From: Syntrophaceae bacterium
GTDB lineage: Bacteria > Desulfobacterota > Syntrophia > Syntrophales > Smithellaceae
Assembly (NCBI GenBank): GCA_003142535.1
Contig: PLMQ01000049.1
Location: forward strand, 1-37,532
Length of the DNA: 37,532 nt
Reading direction: 5' to 3'
Shown here: one piece after another, positions 1-8,343 of the stretch
How the letters are laid out: every line of letters starts with the position of its first letter
Numbering within the stretch: position 1 is the first letter of the stretch
Program-made: the position numbers and the translations under genes
Notes under the pieces: model-generated
The model's input: only the letters and a program-made list of their open reading frames with translations
What the model was told of the DNA's origin: nothing
Databases searched by the model: none

Positions 1-19
1 TTTGCCATTACACCCATTT

Positions 20-85
20 CGACCGTAGGGAGAAATCTTATAACATAAAAGAAAGATTTCTCGTTGCTTTGCTCCTCGAAATGAC
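20..85. repeat. REP-like intergenic hairpin
   Basis: A perfect 10-bp inverted repeat (GAGAAATCTT at 30-39 and AAGATTTCTC at 53-62) is followed by a segment ending CTCCTCGAAATGAC. I recall this general type (an AGATTTCTC hairpin followed by CGAAATGAC) as a common dispersed intergenic repeat in several proteobacterial genomes, but no second full copy is in this window. It precedes the arsenate reductase gene and could also act as a weak terminator for whatever lies upstream. Confidence 0.45.
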
Positions 86-144
86 GCGTAGCGCAAATTA
101 TTAAAGGTCTCATAATTATCATTGAGATTTTAATGGATTCTTAG

Positions 145-561
145 ATGAAAATGAAGAAGCAAAAAGTTTTATTTATCTGTACGCATAATTCAGCCAGGTC
201 ACAAATGGCAGAGGCGCTGTTAAATAACCTCTACCCCGGCAAGTATCAGGCCTTCAGCGCGGGGACAATACCAGGAAAGATTGACCCCCTGGTTATATCT
301 GTAATGAGTGAACTTGGTATTGATATGAGCAGGCATTGGTCGAAGGGACTGGATTATTTTCAAGACGAAACATTTGATTATGTAATTACCGTATGCGATA
401 ACGCTAAAGAAGCTTGCCCCTATTTCCCTGGCGGCAAGAAACGGCAGCACAAAAACTTTGCTGATCCTTCTGGACTGGAAGGTGATTTCCCGGAAGCTGT
501 TGATAAATACAGGACGATTCGTGATGAAATAAAAGAATGGATTACCGAAGAATTTGCCTAA
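145..561 (+). CDS. arsC: Arsenate reductase, thioredoxin-coupled LMW-phosphatase type
   Basis: Predicted cytoplasmic reductase of arsenate to arsenite, of the low-molecular-weight tyrosine phosphatase fold (138 aa, near the usual 130-140). The P-loop CTHNSAR lies at residues 12-18 with nucleophile C12 and R18. C84 and C91 keep the seven-residue spacing of the second and third redox cysteines of thioredoxin-dependent ArsC, which argues against a plain phosphatase. D107-P108 fits the catalytic acid. It starts 42 nt upstream of pstC on the same strand, so it is probably co-transcribed with the phosphate transporter. That makes sense because arsenate enters cells through phosphate transporters. 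No ArsR or arsenite pump is in view. A protein phosphatase role cannot be excluded, but the cysteine triad makes it less likely. Confidence 0.85.
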   Translation: MKMKKQKVLFICTHNSARSQMAEALLNNLYPGKYQAFSAGTIPGKIDPLVISVMSELGIDMSRHWSKGLDYFQDETFDYVITVCDNAKEACPYFPGGKKRQHKNFADPSGLEGDFPEAVDKYRTIRDEIKEWITEEFA

Positions 562-603
562 TATGAAGGCAGATAGAACATATTTAAGACAGGAAAAAGC
601 TCT

Positions 604-1491
604 ATGAACCGACGGCAAAAAGAAAAACTGATTAAAGCCATATTTTTTGTTTTTGCTCTAATTTCCGTTGTCATTCTGGGGCTGATTGTATTTTCCCTTT
701 TTCGCGAAGGGCTGCCGTTATTTAAAAAAGTAAACATTTATGATTTTATTTTTGGTTTGGAGTGGTATCCTACTGCCGATCCGCCTTTGTTCGGCATCTT
801 CACATTGATCGTCGCGTCAATTATAGTAACCATTTTCGCCACGCTAATTGCCGTTCCTTTAGGTGTACTTTCTGCCGTTTATATTTCGGAGATTGCTCCT
901 CAAGTAATCAAAGAGATTCTAAAATCATCCATAGAACTTCTGGCCGGCTTACCTTCCGTAGTTCTAGGTTTTTTCGGGATGGTTGTTGTGGCGCCCTGGA
1001 TGCAGGAAACGTTTGATTTGCCCACTGGTCTGAATATCGTCAACGCCTCGGTAATTCTGGCGATAATGGCTATACCCACAATTTCGAGCATTGCGGAAGA
1101 CGCGCTGTATGCCGTTTCGCGCGAATTCAAAGAAGCTTCTTACGCTTTGGGCGCAACTAAATTCGAGACGATTACGCGGGTAATTCTGCCCTCGGCCTTA
1201 TCCGGCATATTAACGGCGGTAATACTGGGCATGTCGCGGGCCATCGGCGAAACAATGGTTGTATTGATGGTTGCGGGCGGTGCCGCGGCGCTACCGGAAA
1301 GCATATTTGATTCCGTACGCCCGATGCCGGCCAGTATTGCCGCGGAAATGGGTGAAGCACCCTATCGCAGTGCGCATTATCAGGCTCTTTTTGCTACGGG
1401 CATTGTTCTTTTCTTTATGACTATGGCTTTCAATTTAATTGCTGATTATATATCCAATAAATTTAGGCAGGTTGGATCGGGCACACTATGA
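604..1491 (+). CDS. pstC: Phosphate ABC transporter permease PstC
   Basis: Inner-membrane permease of the high-affinity phosphate importer PstSCAB. The 295-residue protein begins with a membrane segment (about residues 9-32) and has the MetI-like permease core, including the EAA-type cytoplasmic loop near residues 180-200 (SYALGATKFETI, then a proline-rich turn). The sequence IGETMVVLMVAGG follows in the last third, as is typical of PstC. An AGGA lies just upstream of the ATG. It is followed by pstA after a 144-nt gap that contains a repeat element, an unusually long spacer for two permease genes normally almost touching. The substrate-binding PstS is not in the window and may lie upstream. 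Confidence 0.93.
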   Translation: MNRRQKEKLIKAIFFVFALISVVILGLIVFSLFREGLPLFKKVNIYDFIFGLEWYPTADPPLFGIFTLIVASIIVTIFATLIAVPLGVLSAVYISEIAPQVIKEILKSSIELLAGLPSVVLGFFGMVVVAPWMQETFDLPTGLNIVNASVILAIMAIPTISSIAEDALYAVSREFKEASYALGATKFETITRVILPSALSGILTAVILGMSRAIGETMVVLMVAGGAAALPESIFDSVRPMPASIAAEMGEAPYRSAHYQALFATGIVLFFMTMAFNLIADYISNKFRQVGSGTL

Positions 1492-1509
1492 TTGATAATA
1501 CCATTTTGC

Positions 1510-1620
1510 TTTCTTTGGCTAACTTTGTTGGCTGCGTCGTTGGCTTCCTCAACGTATTAAAAATACGCCTGCGGAGCCTCCTCCTTGCCGCCGCGTTATC
1601 CTTTGAAAGCGAAAGGGTAT
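1510..1620 (+). repeat. Hairpin mosaic element E1 between pstC and pstA
   Basis: The gap between the permease genes carries nested inverted repeats: GGCTTC (1542-1547) with GGAGCC (1573-1578, one mismatch) around CGTATT (1553-1558) and AATACG (1562-1567). A second hairpin is CCTTT (1600-1604) with AAAGG (1612-1616). The part around CCTCAACGTAT...ATACGCCTGCGG recurs at 6980-7025 after the GNAT gene, where the hairpin loop holds about 20 extra bases. This identifies the spacer as a member of the dispersed family described at 6972, 8011 and elsewhere. Confidence 0.65.
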
Positions 1621-1635
1621 AAGGAATTAACAAAC

Positions 1636-2517
1636 GTGATAAACAAAATAAAAGACAACTCCATGCAATGGCGCTATTTCAAGCAGAAGATATTTTTTGG
1701 CGCTGTGCGGATATCGGCATTAATCATAGTTCTGACTTTAGGCGGTATAGTATTTCACATTATTTTTAACGGTATCGGCGTCATTAGTTGGGATTTCATC
1801 ACCAAATATCCCACTGATTCGATGACTAAAGGCGGAATAATGCCGGCTATTATCGGCACACTTTATTTAACTGTCGGAGCAATTTCCGTCGGTTTACCGC
1901 TGGGCATCGTCTCAGCAATTTACCTGACGGAATATGCAAGGCAAGGGAAAATAGTTCGAATAATAAAGGTAGGGATAAACTGTCTGGCTGGTGTTCCTTC
2001 AGTAGTATTCGGGCTATTTGGACTGGGATTATTCGTTGTATTCTTAAAATTTGGTTCGAGCATTCTGGCCGGTTCTTTGACGCTGGGTTTTCTGATTTTG
2101 CCGACGATAATCGGCGCAGCGGAGGAAGCGCTGAAATCCGTGCCGCAAACATTTAGAGAGGCATCGCTGGCGCTGGGCGTATCGAAATGGCAGACAATAT
2201 TCCGCATAGTGCTGCCCAACGCTCTACCAGGAATTATGACCGGGTCTATCTTGGGCATCGGCCGCGCTGCGGGGGAGACGGCGCCGATTATGTTTACCGC
2301 TGCCGCTTATTTTACCTCAAAGTTACCGGGATCAATTTTTGATGAGGTTATGGCGCTGCCGTATCACATCTATGTACTCGCAACTGCGGGGACCAATATC
2401 GAGCAAACAAGGCCGATACAATTCGGCACGGCGCTGGTTCTGGTTGCCCTAGTTCTGGGTATTGATCTTATCGCTATCGTTATCCGCAGTTACATGAGAA
2501 AACAAAAAAGGTGGTAA
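1636..2517 (+). CDS. pstA: Phosphate ABC transporter permease PstA
   Basis: Second inner-membrane permease of the phosphate importer. The reading frame is open from an ATG at 1585, but the first residues there would come from repeat DNA. I prefer the GTG at 1636, which has AAGGA ten bases upstream and gives 293 aa, close to family length; an ATG at 1663 is the other choice. A first membrane segment follows at about residues 20-45. The permease core includes the EAA-type loop ([18 protein letters not shown]) and the PstA-typical [16 protein letters not shown]. The 3' end overlaps the region just before pstB, so the two are translationally close. Confidence 0.92.
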   Translation: MINKIKDNSMQWRYFKQKIFFGAVRISALIIVLTLGGIVFHIIFNGIGVISWDFITKYPTDSMTKGGIMPAIIGTLYLTVGAISVGLPLGIVSAIYLTEYARQGKIVRIIKVGINCLAGVPSVVFGLFGLGLFVVFLKFGSSILAGSLTLGFLILPTIIGAAEEALKSVPQTFREASLALGVSKWQTIFRIVLPNALPGIMTGSILGIGRAAGETAPIMFTAAAYFTSKLPGSIFDEVMALPYHIYVLATAGTNIEQTRPIQFGTALVLVALVLGIDLIAIVIRSYMRKQKRW

Positions 2518-2519
2518 TA

Positions 2520-3281
2520 ATGGGAGTGAACGCAATTATTAATGTCAATGACGTCAATTTTTATTACGGAAATTTTAAGGCGTTGACCGATATAAAAATG
2601 GACTTCAAGAAAAATTTGGTTACCGCATTGATTGGCCCTTCCGGCTGTGGTAAATCCACGCTGCTGCGCTTGCTCAACAGGATGAATGATCTCATTGATG
2701 GAACCAAAGTTGAAGGGGAGATACTTTTTGCCGGGCAAAATATTTACGCGCCTGATGTTGATCCCGTAGAGATTCGCAAAAAAATAGGAATGGTTTTTCA
2801 AAAACCCAATCCCTTTCCCAAAACCATTTATAACAACATCAGCTACGGGCCTAAGCTGATGTGGAATCTCTCTAAGAGCGACATAGACGATTTGGTTGAA
2901 CAGAGCTTAAAGCAGGCAGTGCTTTGGGATGAGGTGAAAGATATTTTGAATAAATCTGCCATGAATCTATCCGGAGGCCAGCAGCAGCGGCTCTGCATTG
3001 CCCGCGCGTTGGCTATGAAGCCGGATGTTCTGCTGATGGATGAACCGACTTCCGCACTTGACCCGATATCCACGGCAAAGATAGAAGAATTGATCGATGA
3101 TCTTAAAAAGAACTATACAATAATTATTGTTACGCATAATATGCAGCAGGCGGCGCGAATTTCCGATGAAACAGCTTTCTTTTATATAGGGAAATTAATA
3201 GAATATAATAAAACAGGGAAAATATTTACCAAGCCCGATGTGCAGCACACGGAAGATTATATAACTGGCAGATTCGGCTGA
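2520..3281 (+). CDS. pstB: Phosphate ABC transporter ATPase PstB
   Basis: Cytoplasmic ATPase that powers phosphate import. I chose the ATG at 2520, preceded by AAGGTGG with about six bases of spacing, over a GTG at 2511. The result is 253 aa, standard for PstB. With this numbering the Walker A motif GPSGCGKST is at 39-47, the Q-loop lies in [16 protein letters not shown], the signature LSGGQQQR is at 150-157, Walker B DVLLMDEP at 169-176, and the switch histidine is in [12 protein letters not shown]. The FQKPNPFPK segment is diagnostic of PstB. The start lies right after the pstA stop, and phoU follows after an intervening inverted-repeat element. Confidence 0.96.
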   Translation: MGVNAIINVNDVNFYYGNFKALTDIKMDFKKNLVTALIGPSGCGKSTLLRLLNRMNDLIDGTKVEGEILFAGQNIYAPDVDPVEIRKKIGMVFQKPNPFPKTIYNNISYGPKLMWNLSKSDIDDLVEQSLKQAVLWDEVKDILNKSAMNLSGGQQQRLCIARALAMKPDVLLMDEPTSALDPISTAKIEELIDDLKKNYTIIIVTHNMQQAARISDETAFFYIGKLIEYNKTGKIFTKPDVQHTEDYITGRFG

Positions 3282-3286
3282 ACTAG

Positions 3287-3466
3287 GACGACTTTGGAAA
3301 AAGCCCATCTGCTGGTTCCCACCTTCAGGTGGTGTTGCGCTGCAGCCTTTGTCGCTGCGGCGTATGTAAATATACGCCTCACTCCGCAGGCTTTGCGCGC
3401 CTTGCATCTGGAGCTCGCGTGCCCTCGCGTCACCTTTAGGTGATTAGGGTATTTTGCAAAGCCGTC
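3287..3466. repeat. MITE-like element with terminal inverted repeats
   Basis: The gap between pstB and phoU is bounded by 20-bp imperfect terminal inverted repeats, 3287-3306 and 3447-3466, identical at 16 of 20 positions. Inside are the palindromes CCACCTTCAGGTGG (3319-3332) and CACCTTTAGGTG (3431-3442) near the two ends, and a central hairpin GGCGTAT (3359-3365) with ATACGCC (3372-3378). There is no convincing reading frame. The layout resembles a non-autonomous miniature inverted-repeat element; no clear target-site duplication was seen. It shares the ACCTTTAGGT-type palindrome with the other intergenic elements of this window. Confidence 0.6.
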
Positions 3467-3509
3467 AGTTTTGTTAGAGGTAATTAGTTTTTCAACTGGA
3501 GGATCGATT

Positions 3510-4202
3510 ATGGAAGAAAGAAAGCATACCAGTTCGCATTATGAAATGGAACTCCGTGAGGTCAAAAACGGCCTCATTTATTTGGGGGCTTTAACGGAGC
3601 AGGCTATTCAGAAAGCCATGAAGTCCTTATTGGAGAGGAACTCCGAGCTTGCCCGCAAAGTCATTACCGATGACGCAGAGATTGATAAACTGGATAATGA
3701 GCTGGAAGACAGGTGCGTTCGCATTCTGGCACTGCGCCAGCCTACGGCGATTGATTTAAGATTCATCACCACAGCCATCAAAATCAACGGGCATATGGAA
3801 CGAATCGGAGATATGGCCGTCAATATCGCGGAGAAGGCAATCATGCTCAATGAAGAGCCTCAACTGAAACCATATATTGATTTGCCCCGAATGGCCGAGT
3901 TGGTGGGGGAAATGATAAAATATTCGCTGGATGCGCTGGTCAGAAATGATCTTGCGCTGGCGGAAAAAGTTTGGCAGAAAGAACAAATAGTAGATGACCT
4001 AAACGAACAAATTTTCCGGGAACTGCTCACTTTTATGATTGAAGATCCGAAGGTAATCCACAGAGCAATTTTAATCATGCAGATATCGAAGAATCTGGAA
4101 AGAATTGCCGATCATGCCAAGGGTGTTGCCGATATGGTAATGTATCTGGTTACAGGTGAAAGCGTGCGTCATCAAAGTTCAGCGGGAAATCTGAAGAATT
4201 GA
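3510..4202 (+). CDS. phoU: Phosphate signalling protein PhoU
   Basis: Cytoplasmic negative regulator linking the Pst transporter to the PhoR kinase. The frame is open from a TTG at 3471, but GGAGG at 3498-3502 points to the ATG at 3510, giving 230 aa, typical for PhoU. Two PhoU repeats are visible, each with the metal-binding style motif: DNELEDRCVRILALRQPTA with RFITTAIKINGHMERIGDMA in the first half, and IVDDLNEQIFREL with ILIMQISKNLERIADHAKGV in the second. It is followed 12 nt later by the kinase gene. Its place between pstB and phoR is the usual Pho-regulon arrangement. Confidence 0.95.
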   Translation: MEERKHTSSHYEMELREVKNGLIYLGALTEQAIQKAMKSLLERNSELARKVITDDAEIDKLDNELEDRCVRILALRQPTAIDLRFITTAIKINGHMERIGDMAVNIAEKAIMLNEEPQLKPYIDLPRMAELVGEMIKYSLDALVRNDLALAEKVWQKEQIVDDLNEQIFRELLTFMIEDPKVIHRAILIMQISKNLERIADHAKGVADMVMYLVTGESVRHQSSAGNLKN

Positions 4203-4214
4203 TAAGGATTAAGC

Positions 4215-5957
4215 ATGAAGCGCTATCTTTTTTATAAAATTTTCGGCACCTATTTAATTCTGGTGATCCTTTCAGTTTTTGTATCGCATATATTTATCCG
4301 CGATGAAATTCAAAAGACTTTAACCGCAAATATTGAAGAGGAATTAATAGCCGACGCTTATTTGATTGATTTAAACACGCCTCAGATAATATCCGGCCAG
4401 CTTAAGCTGATTTCACGATTATCTAAAGCCAGAATTACCCTGATTGACGCGCAGGGGAAAGTTATAGCCGATTCGGAAAAATCAGCGGAAGCTTTGGAAA
4501 ATCACTTTAACCGCCCGGAGGTGCAGGAAGCGCGCGTCCGGGGGAAAGGCAGGGCTATACGCTTTAGTTCGTCCATCGGTGTGGATATGCTTTATATTGC
4601 CATTCCGGTGAAACATAATTCAACGATAACGGGTTATGTCCGTTTAGCGCGCCCTCTTCATGAAGTACGGCATTCTATCGAAAAAGTTACCGGCACGATT
4701 TTGCTGACTCTGATCATTGTTGTGACTTTTTCGCTCATCCTCGCTTTGCTGTTTTCTTATTGGCTCACCGCGCCGATTAAAAAGATCGAGAAGTTCACCG
4801 AAAAATTGCGGCTAGGAGAACCGGTGGGGACAATTTTTTTAAAAACATCCGATGAGACAAAAAAACTGGCGGACAATATCAATTACCTTGTTGACGAATT
4901 AAAAACCCAGCTTAAATCAGCCAATGAAGAAAAAGCAAAATTAGTGACAGCTTTTTCCAGCATGACGGAAGGGCTGATGATTCTCGATTCCCAAGATAGA
5001 ATCGAAGCCGTTAATCCGTCGCTGGATAATATGCTTGCTCAGTATGGCGACATTAAAGGCAAACCTTTGCTGGAAGCCTTCCGCAACGTTGACCTGCAAA
5101 AGGCTTTTCTACAATTTAAAACAACAAAACAATCCGTAGCGCAGGAAATCACTCTCGGTAATATAGAGCCGGTCATTCTCAATATCAGTATCTCGGCAGT
5201 TGAAGGCAGCATAGCTGACGGAAAAAATATGATTGTCTTTCACGATATTACCAGATTAAAAAAATTAGAAAGAGTCCGGACTGATTTTGTTGCCAATGTT
5301 ACTCATGAAATCCGGACACCGCTCACGGCTATTCTCGGCTATCTGGAAACTATCAGAGACGGAGCGATAGAAAATAAAGACGAAGCGCGGCAATTTATCG
5401 AGATCATTATTAAGCACGCCCAGCGTCTTAACCGTTTAGTGGAAGATTTGCTGACTATATCAAAAATTGAACTGGGTGAGATGCATTTCCATTTTGAGCA
5501 GGTCTCGCTAAGCGAAACTATAGCCGGTGTCCTTCCCTTAATCGAGCCTAAAGCAAAGTTGAAGAAAATAAAAATTAATAATCGCCTGAAGGATTTGCTG
5601 CCGCTGGTAATGGCCGATAAAGACCGGCTGATGCAGGTATTTGTGAACATTCTGGATAATGCCGTCAAATTCACAGAAGAAGCCGGAGAAATAACCATTG
5701 AAGCCGCGGAGGATGCCAAGGACGGCATTTCTGTTTCTATCACTGATACCGGCATCGGTATTCCGGAAAGTGAAGTGGCGAGGCTGGGCGAAAGGTTCTA
5801 TCGAGTGGATAAAACGCGGTCGCGCGATCTGGGCGGGACTGGCTTGGGATTATCCATCGTCAAGCATCTGATGATTGCTCACGGCGGCTGGCTGGAAATT
5901 GAAAGCCGGCTTGGCCGCGGTACAAAAGTATCATTGTTTTTTCCTTTGAAACAATAG
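4215..5957 (+). CDS. phoR: PhoR-like membrane sensor histidine kinase
   Basis: Transmembrane kinase expected to phosphorylate a PhoB-type regulator under phosphate limitation. The 580-residue order is: first membrane segment 10-28, an extracytoplasmic sensor region of about 130 residues, second membrane segment 160-184, HAMP about 185-235, PAS-like domain about 245-350, then HisKA with H364 in the H-box VTHEIRTPL. The catalytic domain has the N-box around N482, DTGIG at 511-515 and GTGLGL at 541-546. All catalytic boxes are intact. It follows phoU by 12 nt. No response-regulator gene is in the window, so the PhoR name rests on context and architecture (extracytoplasmic loop larger than in E. 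coli PhoR, as in many Gram-positive and deltaproteobacterial forms). Confidence 0.85.
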   Translation: MKRYLFYKIFGTYLILVILSVFVSHIFIRDEIQKTLTANIEEELIADAYLIDLNTPQIISGQLKLISRLSKARITLIDAQGKVIADSEKSAEALENHFNRPEVQEARVRGKGRAIRFSSSIGVDMLYIAIPVKHNSTITGYVRLARPLHEVRHSIEKVTGTILLTLIIVVTFSLILALLFSYWLTAPIKKIEKFTEKLRLGEPVGTIFLKTSDETKKLADNINYLVDELKTQLKSANEEKAKLVTAFSSMTEGLMILDSQDRIEAVNPSLDNMLAQYGDIKGKPLLEAFRNVDLQKAFLQFKTTKQSVAQEITLGNIEPVILNISISAVEGSIADGKNMIVFHDITRLKKLERVRTDFVANVTHEIRTPLTAILGYLETIRDGAIENKDEARQFIEIIIKHAQRLNRLVEDLLTISKIELGEMHFHFEQVSLSETIAGVLPLIEPKAKLKKIKINNRLKDLLPLVMADKDRLMQVFVNILDNAVKFTEEAGEITIEAAEDAKDGISVSITDTGIGIPESEVARLGERFYRVDKTRSRDLGGTGLGLSIVKHLMIAHGGWLEIESRLGRGTKVSLFFPLKQ

Positions 5958-5958
5958 G

Positions 5959-6000
5959 GAAGGAGAGCAATAAATTCTGATTAATTTTTATTTCTCCTTC
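5959..6000 (+). terminator. Hairpin at the end of the pst-phoR block
   Basis: Immediately after the phoR stop, GAAGGAGA (5959-5966) pairs perfectly with TCTCCTTC (5993-6000), and AATAAA (5969-5974) pairs with TTTATT (5987-5992) inside it. The stem is stable enough to be a 3' end or mRNA-protecting structure. There is no long U-tract, so intrinsic termination is only a possibility. Confidence 0.4.
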
Positions 6001-6077
6001 TATTTGAAATCGATAACATCCTGAAATGCGGTAGATTCGATTTAATCATAGAGATATAAGACTTAAGAGTTGAACGG

Positions 6078-6917
6078 ATGAATCTCAAATTGCGAGTGAT
6101 GATCTTTGAGGATATTCCGGAGGCGATGAGGTTGAAATATGCGGCCGGCTGGAACCAGACAGCTGCTGACTGGGCGCGATTTCTTTCGGCTACTCCCGCG
6201 GGGTGCTTTGTGGCAGAGTATCGCGGCGATGTTATAGGTACAGCGGCAACAATCATCTACGAGGGAAGGTTTGCCTGGATTGGGATGGTCATAGTTGACG
6301 AGAAATATCGCGGCCGGGGAATTGGCACCACTCTGCTCGAACATGCAATCCGCTTTCTTGATTTGCAAAAAGTTCCAACCATGAAGCTTGATGCCACACC
6401 GCAGGGCAGGCCCCTTTACGAAAAATTTGGTTTCAAAAGCGAGTACGATATCGAACGATGGATGCTCAGTCGCACAGTAAAAGAAAGGGCAGCGGAGAAT
6501 GGGTCAGTATCAATAGAAGAAATTCTGACAATTGACCGCGAAATATTCGGAGCTGATAGGAGTGGACTCTTATATTCCCTTGCTCAAGAGGCACCGCACC
6601 TCGCGCTGCTAGATATGCAGAAAGGGAAAAACACCGGCTATAGTTTCGGCAGGCTGGGTTCGCGTGCCGATCATATGGGGCCATGGGTTGCTCGTGACAA
6701 ATACGCGGCAAAGAGGCTGCTGAATTTATTTCTAACCAAATCGTCGAGAGAATTTATATTTATCGACTGTTTGCGACAGCATCCTTGGGCAGTTCCGCTG
6801 GTTAAAGCTTGCGGCTTCGAATTATCGCGTCCTTTGACCAGGATGTTCCGGGGAACAAACAAATATCCCGGCCAACCAGAGTTACTTTGCGCCTCCCTGG
6901 GCCCTGAGTTTGGGTAA
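6078..6917 (+). CDS. Two-domain GNAT-family N-acetyltransferase
   Basis: The N-terminal half (about 1-133) is a GNAT domain. FVAEYRGDVIGTAATIIY forms the central strands, and the acetyl-CoA pyrophosphate-binding motif A is VDEKYRGRGIGTTLLEHA with RGRGIG at 78-83. It ends at LYEKFGFK, a typical GNAT motif B. The C-terminal half (about 150-279) resembles the second acetyltransferase-like domain seen in YitH/HolE-type proteins (I infer this from the layout and length). The acceptor substrate cannot be read from the sequence. It stands alone, 120 nt after phoR and separated from it by a hairpin, with repeat DNA downstream, so it is probably a monocistronic gene. Confidence 0.8.
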   Translation: MNLKLRVMIFEDIPEAMRLKYAAGWNQTAADWARFLSATPAGCFVAEYRGDVIGTAATIIYEGRFAWIGMVIVDEKYRGRGIGTTLLEHAIRFLDLQKVPTMKLDATPQGRPLYEKFGFKSEYDIERWMLSRTVKERAAENGSVSIEEILTIDREIFGADRSGLLYSLAQEAPHLALLDMQKGKNTGYSFGRLGSRADHMGPWVARDKYAAKRLLNLFLTKSSREFIFIDCLRQHPWAVPLVKACGFELSRPLTRMFRGTNKYPGQPELLCASLGPEFG

Positions 6918-6971
6918 AACACGATGCCTCTGCAAGAGTGGCCACGCCTGCCCGGCGGGCCTGCCTGGGGC

Positions 6972-7210
6972 GTCGGGTTCCTCAACGTATAACCTAAAGG
7001 TCACGGGTTATTAATACGCCTGCGGTGCTTTCTCCTTACCGCCGCTCAAGCGGGATATCCTCAGCCTTCGGCGGGATAATTCAACTAACAAACATTACTA
7101 CTGCGTTTGTAATATTTGAGTTTCATTAATTCGGCTAACAAACTTCAATTCGCTTGTCCTGCACTTGTGACCTTTAGGTTATACGCTTTGCTTTCGGAAT
7201 TGGAGTTTCA
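6972..7210 (-). repeat. Hairpin mosaic element E2
   Basis: Most of the 493-bp gap between the GNAT and DUF4337 genes is repeat DNA. In order: the E1-type hairpin CGTAT (6986-6990) and ATACG (7014-7018) with a 23-base insert in its loop containing AACCTAAAGGTCACG; a CCGCTCAAGCGG hairpin; GGATAATTC; the variable hairpin CAAACATTAC (7089-7098) with GTAATATTTG (7109-7118, one mismatch); a TTTCATTAATTCG flank; and the terminal module CGGAATTGGAGTTT (7195-7208). From 7211 to 7400 I see no gene and no clear promoter; a GGAGGAG ribosome binding site precedes the next gene. Confidence 0.7.
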
Positions 7211-7410
7211 ACAATAACTGTGATATTGATGATGTCAATGTTGACGGCTGGATGAAAAGGTAGGTCATTGTGGAATTAGGAATTCACTGCACATACCGAA
7301 AGGGGGCATGAATTGGTAACTCTCCACTTAAAACTGCGCGCACCGTATTTCTACCCGTCCGTGACTCAATCCGATAAAATATCTACAGATTATAATAACT
7401 GGAGGAGAAT

Positions 7411-7998
7411 ATGGTAGAAATAGAATTACCCAATCCTGAAGAACTCGAGGAAAAAAGACGCAATTCTTTCAGCAAAAAGGTCGCTCTTTTCACAGCAATC
7501 TATGCTGTTATTCTCGCCATATGCGCCCTGGGCGGCAACAACTCCATGAAGGATATGCTGCTCGCACAGCAGGAGGCCGGCAATCAATGGGCCTTTTATC
7601 AGGCGAAGAATAACAGGGAATATCTGTACCGGATAGAAAAAGACCGGCTGGAGACACAATTAGTGGAACGCGGTGATACCATGAAACCAGCGGCGTTCAA
7701 ACACTACAAAGTGCAAATACAGAAGGTATCGGCTGAAGAGGCCAGGCTAGCGAAAGACAAACAGGAAATATCGGTAGAGGCAAAGAAGCAGGAACACGAA
7801 CGCGACGTAAACAGGGCCAAGGACCCCTATTTTGATTTCGGTGAAGCGCTACTGCAGATAGCCATAGTAATGTCATCCGTTGCGATTATAGCCAACTCGC
7901 GGCCTGTCTTCATCTTTTCTATTGGTGCATCCGTGCTCGGTTCCCTTATTACACTCAATGGCTTTCTGCTACTGTTCAGAGTGCCGTTTCTGCATTAA
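7411..7998 (+). CDS. DUF4337-like inner-membrane protein
   Basis: A 195-residue membrane protein of unknown function. One membrane segment lies at about 24-42. A charged helical or coiled-coil region of about 100 residues follows, carrying EAGNQWAFYQAKNNREYLY, the region that made me think of the DUF4337 family. Two further membrane segments are near 148-165 and 168-190. The predicted topology puts the long helical segment on one side of the inner membrane, with a short hydrophilic N-terminus. GGAGGAG lies seven bases before the ATG, so the start is secure. It is flanked on both sides by hairpin elements, so it is likely transcribed alone. Family assignment is from memory of the motif. Confidence 0.7.
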   Translation: MVEIELPNPEELEEKRRNSFSKKVALFTAIYAVILAICALGGNNSMKDMLLAQQEAGNQWAFYQAKNNREYLYRIEKDRLETQLVERGDTMKPAAFKHYKVQIQKVSAEEARLAKDKQEISVEAKKQEHERDVNRAKDPYFDFGEALLQIAIVMSSVAIIANSRPVFIFSIGASVLGSLITLNGFLLLFRVPFLH

Positions 7999-8010
7999 TC
8001 ACGGTATGAA

Positions 8011-8281
8011 CCCCAAAGCAAGCTGAGGGTATTTACCCTCCGCTTCGCGGTATTGTTCACCGCTAATATGCGGTATAATTCGCTCAGCAAACTTTAGCGC
8101 GCTTCGCTTCTAAAGTTTGTGGCTCATTACCGCCGCTTACGCGGGATAATTCGCTCAGCAAACTTTAGCGCGCTTCGCTTCTAAAGTTTGTGGCTCATTA
8201 CAACTTACCAATTCCGACTTGTGACCTCTCGTGACCTTTAGGTTATTAGGTTATGCGCTGCGCTTTCGAAATTGGAGTTTT
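8011..8281 (-). repeat. Hairpin mosaic element E3
   Basis: The 345-bp gap before the cyclic-nucleotide-binding gene holds CCAAAGCAAGCT (8013-8024), GAGGGTA (8025-8031) paired with TACCCTC (8034-8040), CCGCTTCGCGG, ACCGC...GCGGT, two copies of the variable hairpin, and an outer stem CCAATTCCG (8208-8216) with CGAAATTGG (8267-8275). The loop of that outer stem contains the GTGACCTTTAGGTTATTAGGTTA module. The order matches E4 and E7. No coding potential is evident. Confidence 0.75.
8075..8201. repeat. Tandem duplication of a 71-bp hairpin unit
   Basis: A 56-bp segment starting ATAATTCGCTCAGCAAAC occurs identically at 8075-8130 and 8146-8201, so the repeat period is 71 bp. Each copy contains a perfect 10-bp stem, CAAACTTTAG with CTAAAGTTTG (8088-8097/8110-8119 and 8159-8168/8181-8190), and ends GGCTCATTAC. 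Confidence 0.9.
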
Positions 8282-8343
8282 ACAACAAAAAATGATACCA
8301 TCATTTATTTTGACGCACTTTAATTGTGAAAATTTCTAGATAT

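Noticed and set aside
1585-1635. N-terminal extension of PstA from an ATG at 1585
   Set aside because: These codons come from repeat element E1; the GTG at 1636 has a proper ribosome binding site and gives normal length.
7999-8290. Possible CRISPR array, from the regular palindromic repeats in E3
   Set aside because: Only two tandem copies with 15-bp gaps, no unique spacers of usual length and no cas genes; the sequence is part of a dispersed hairpin family.
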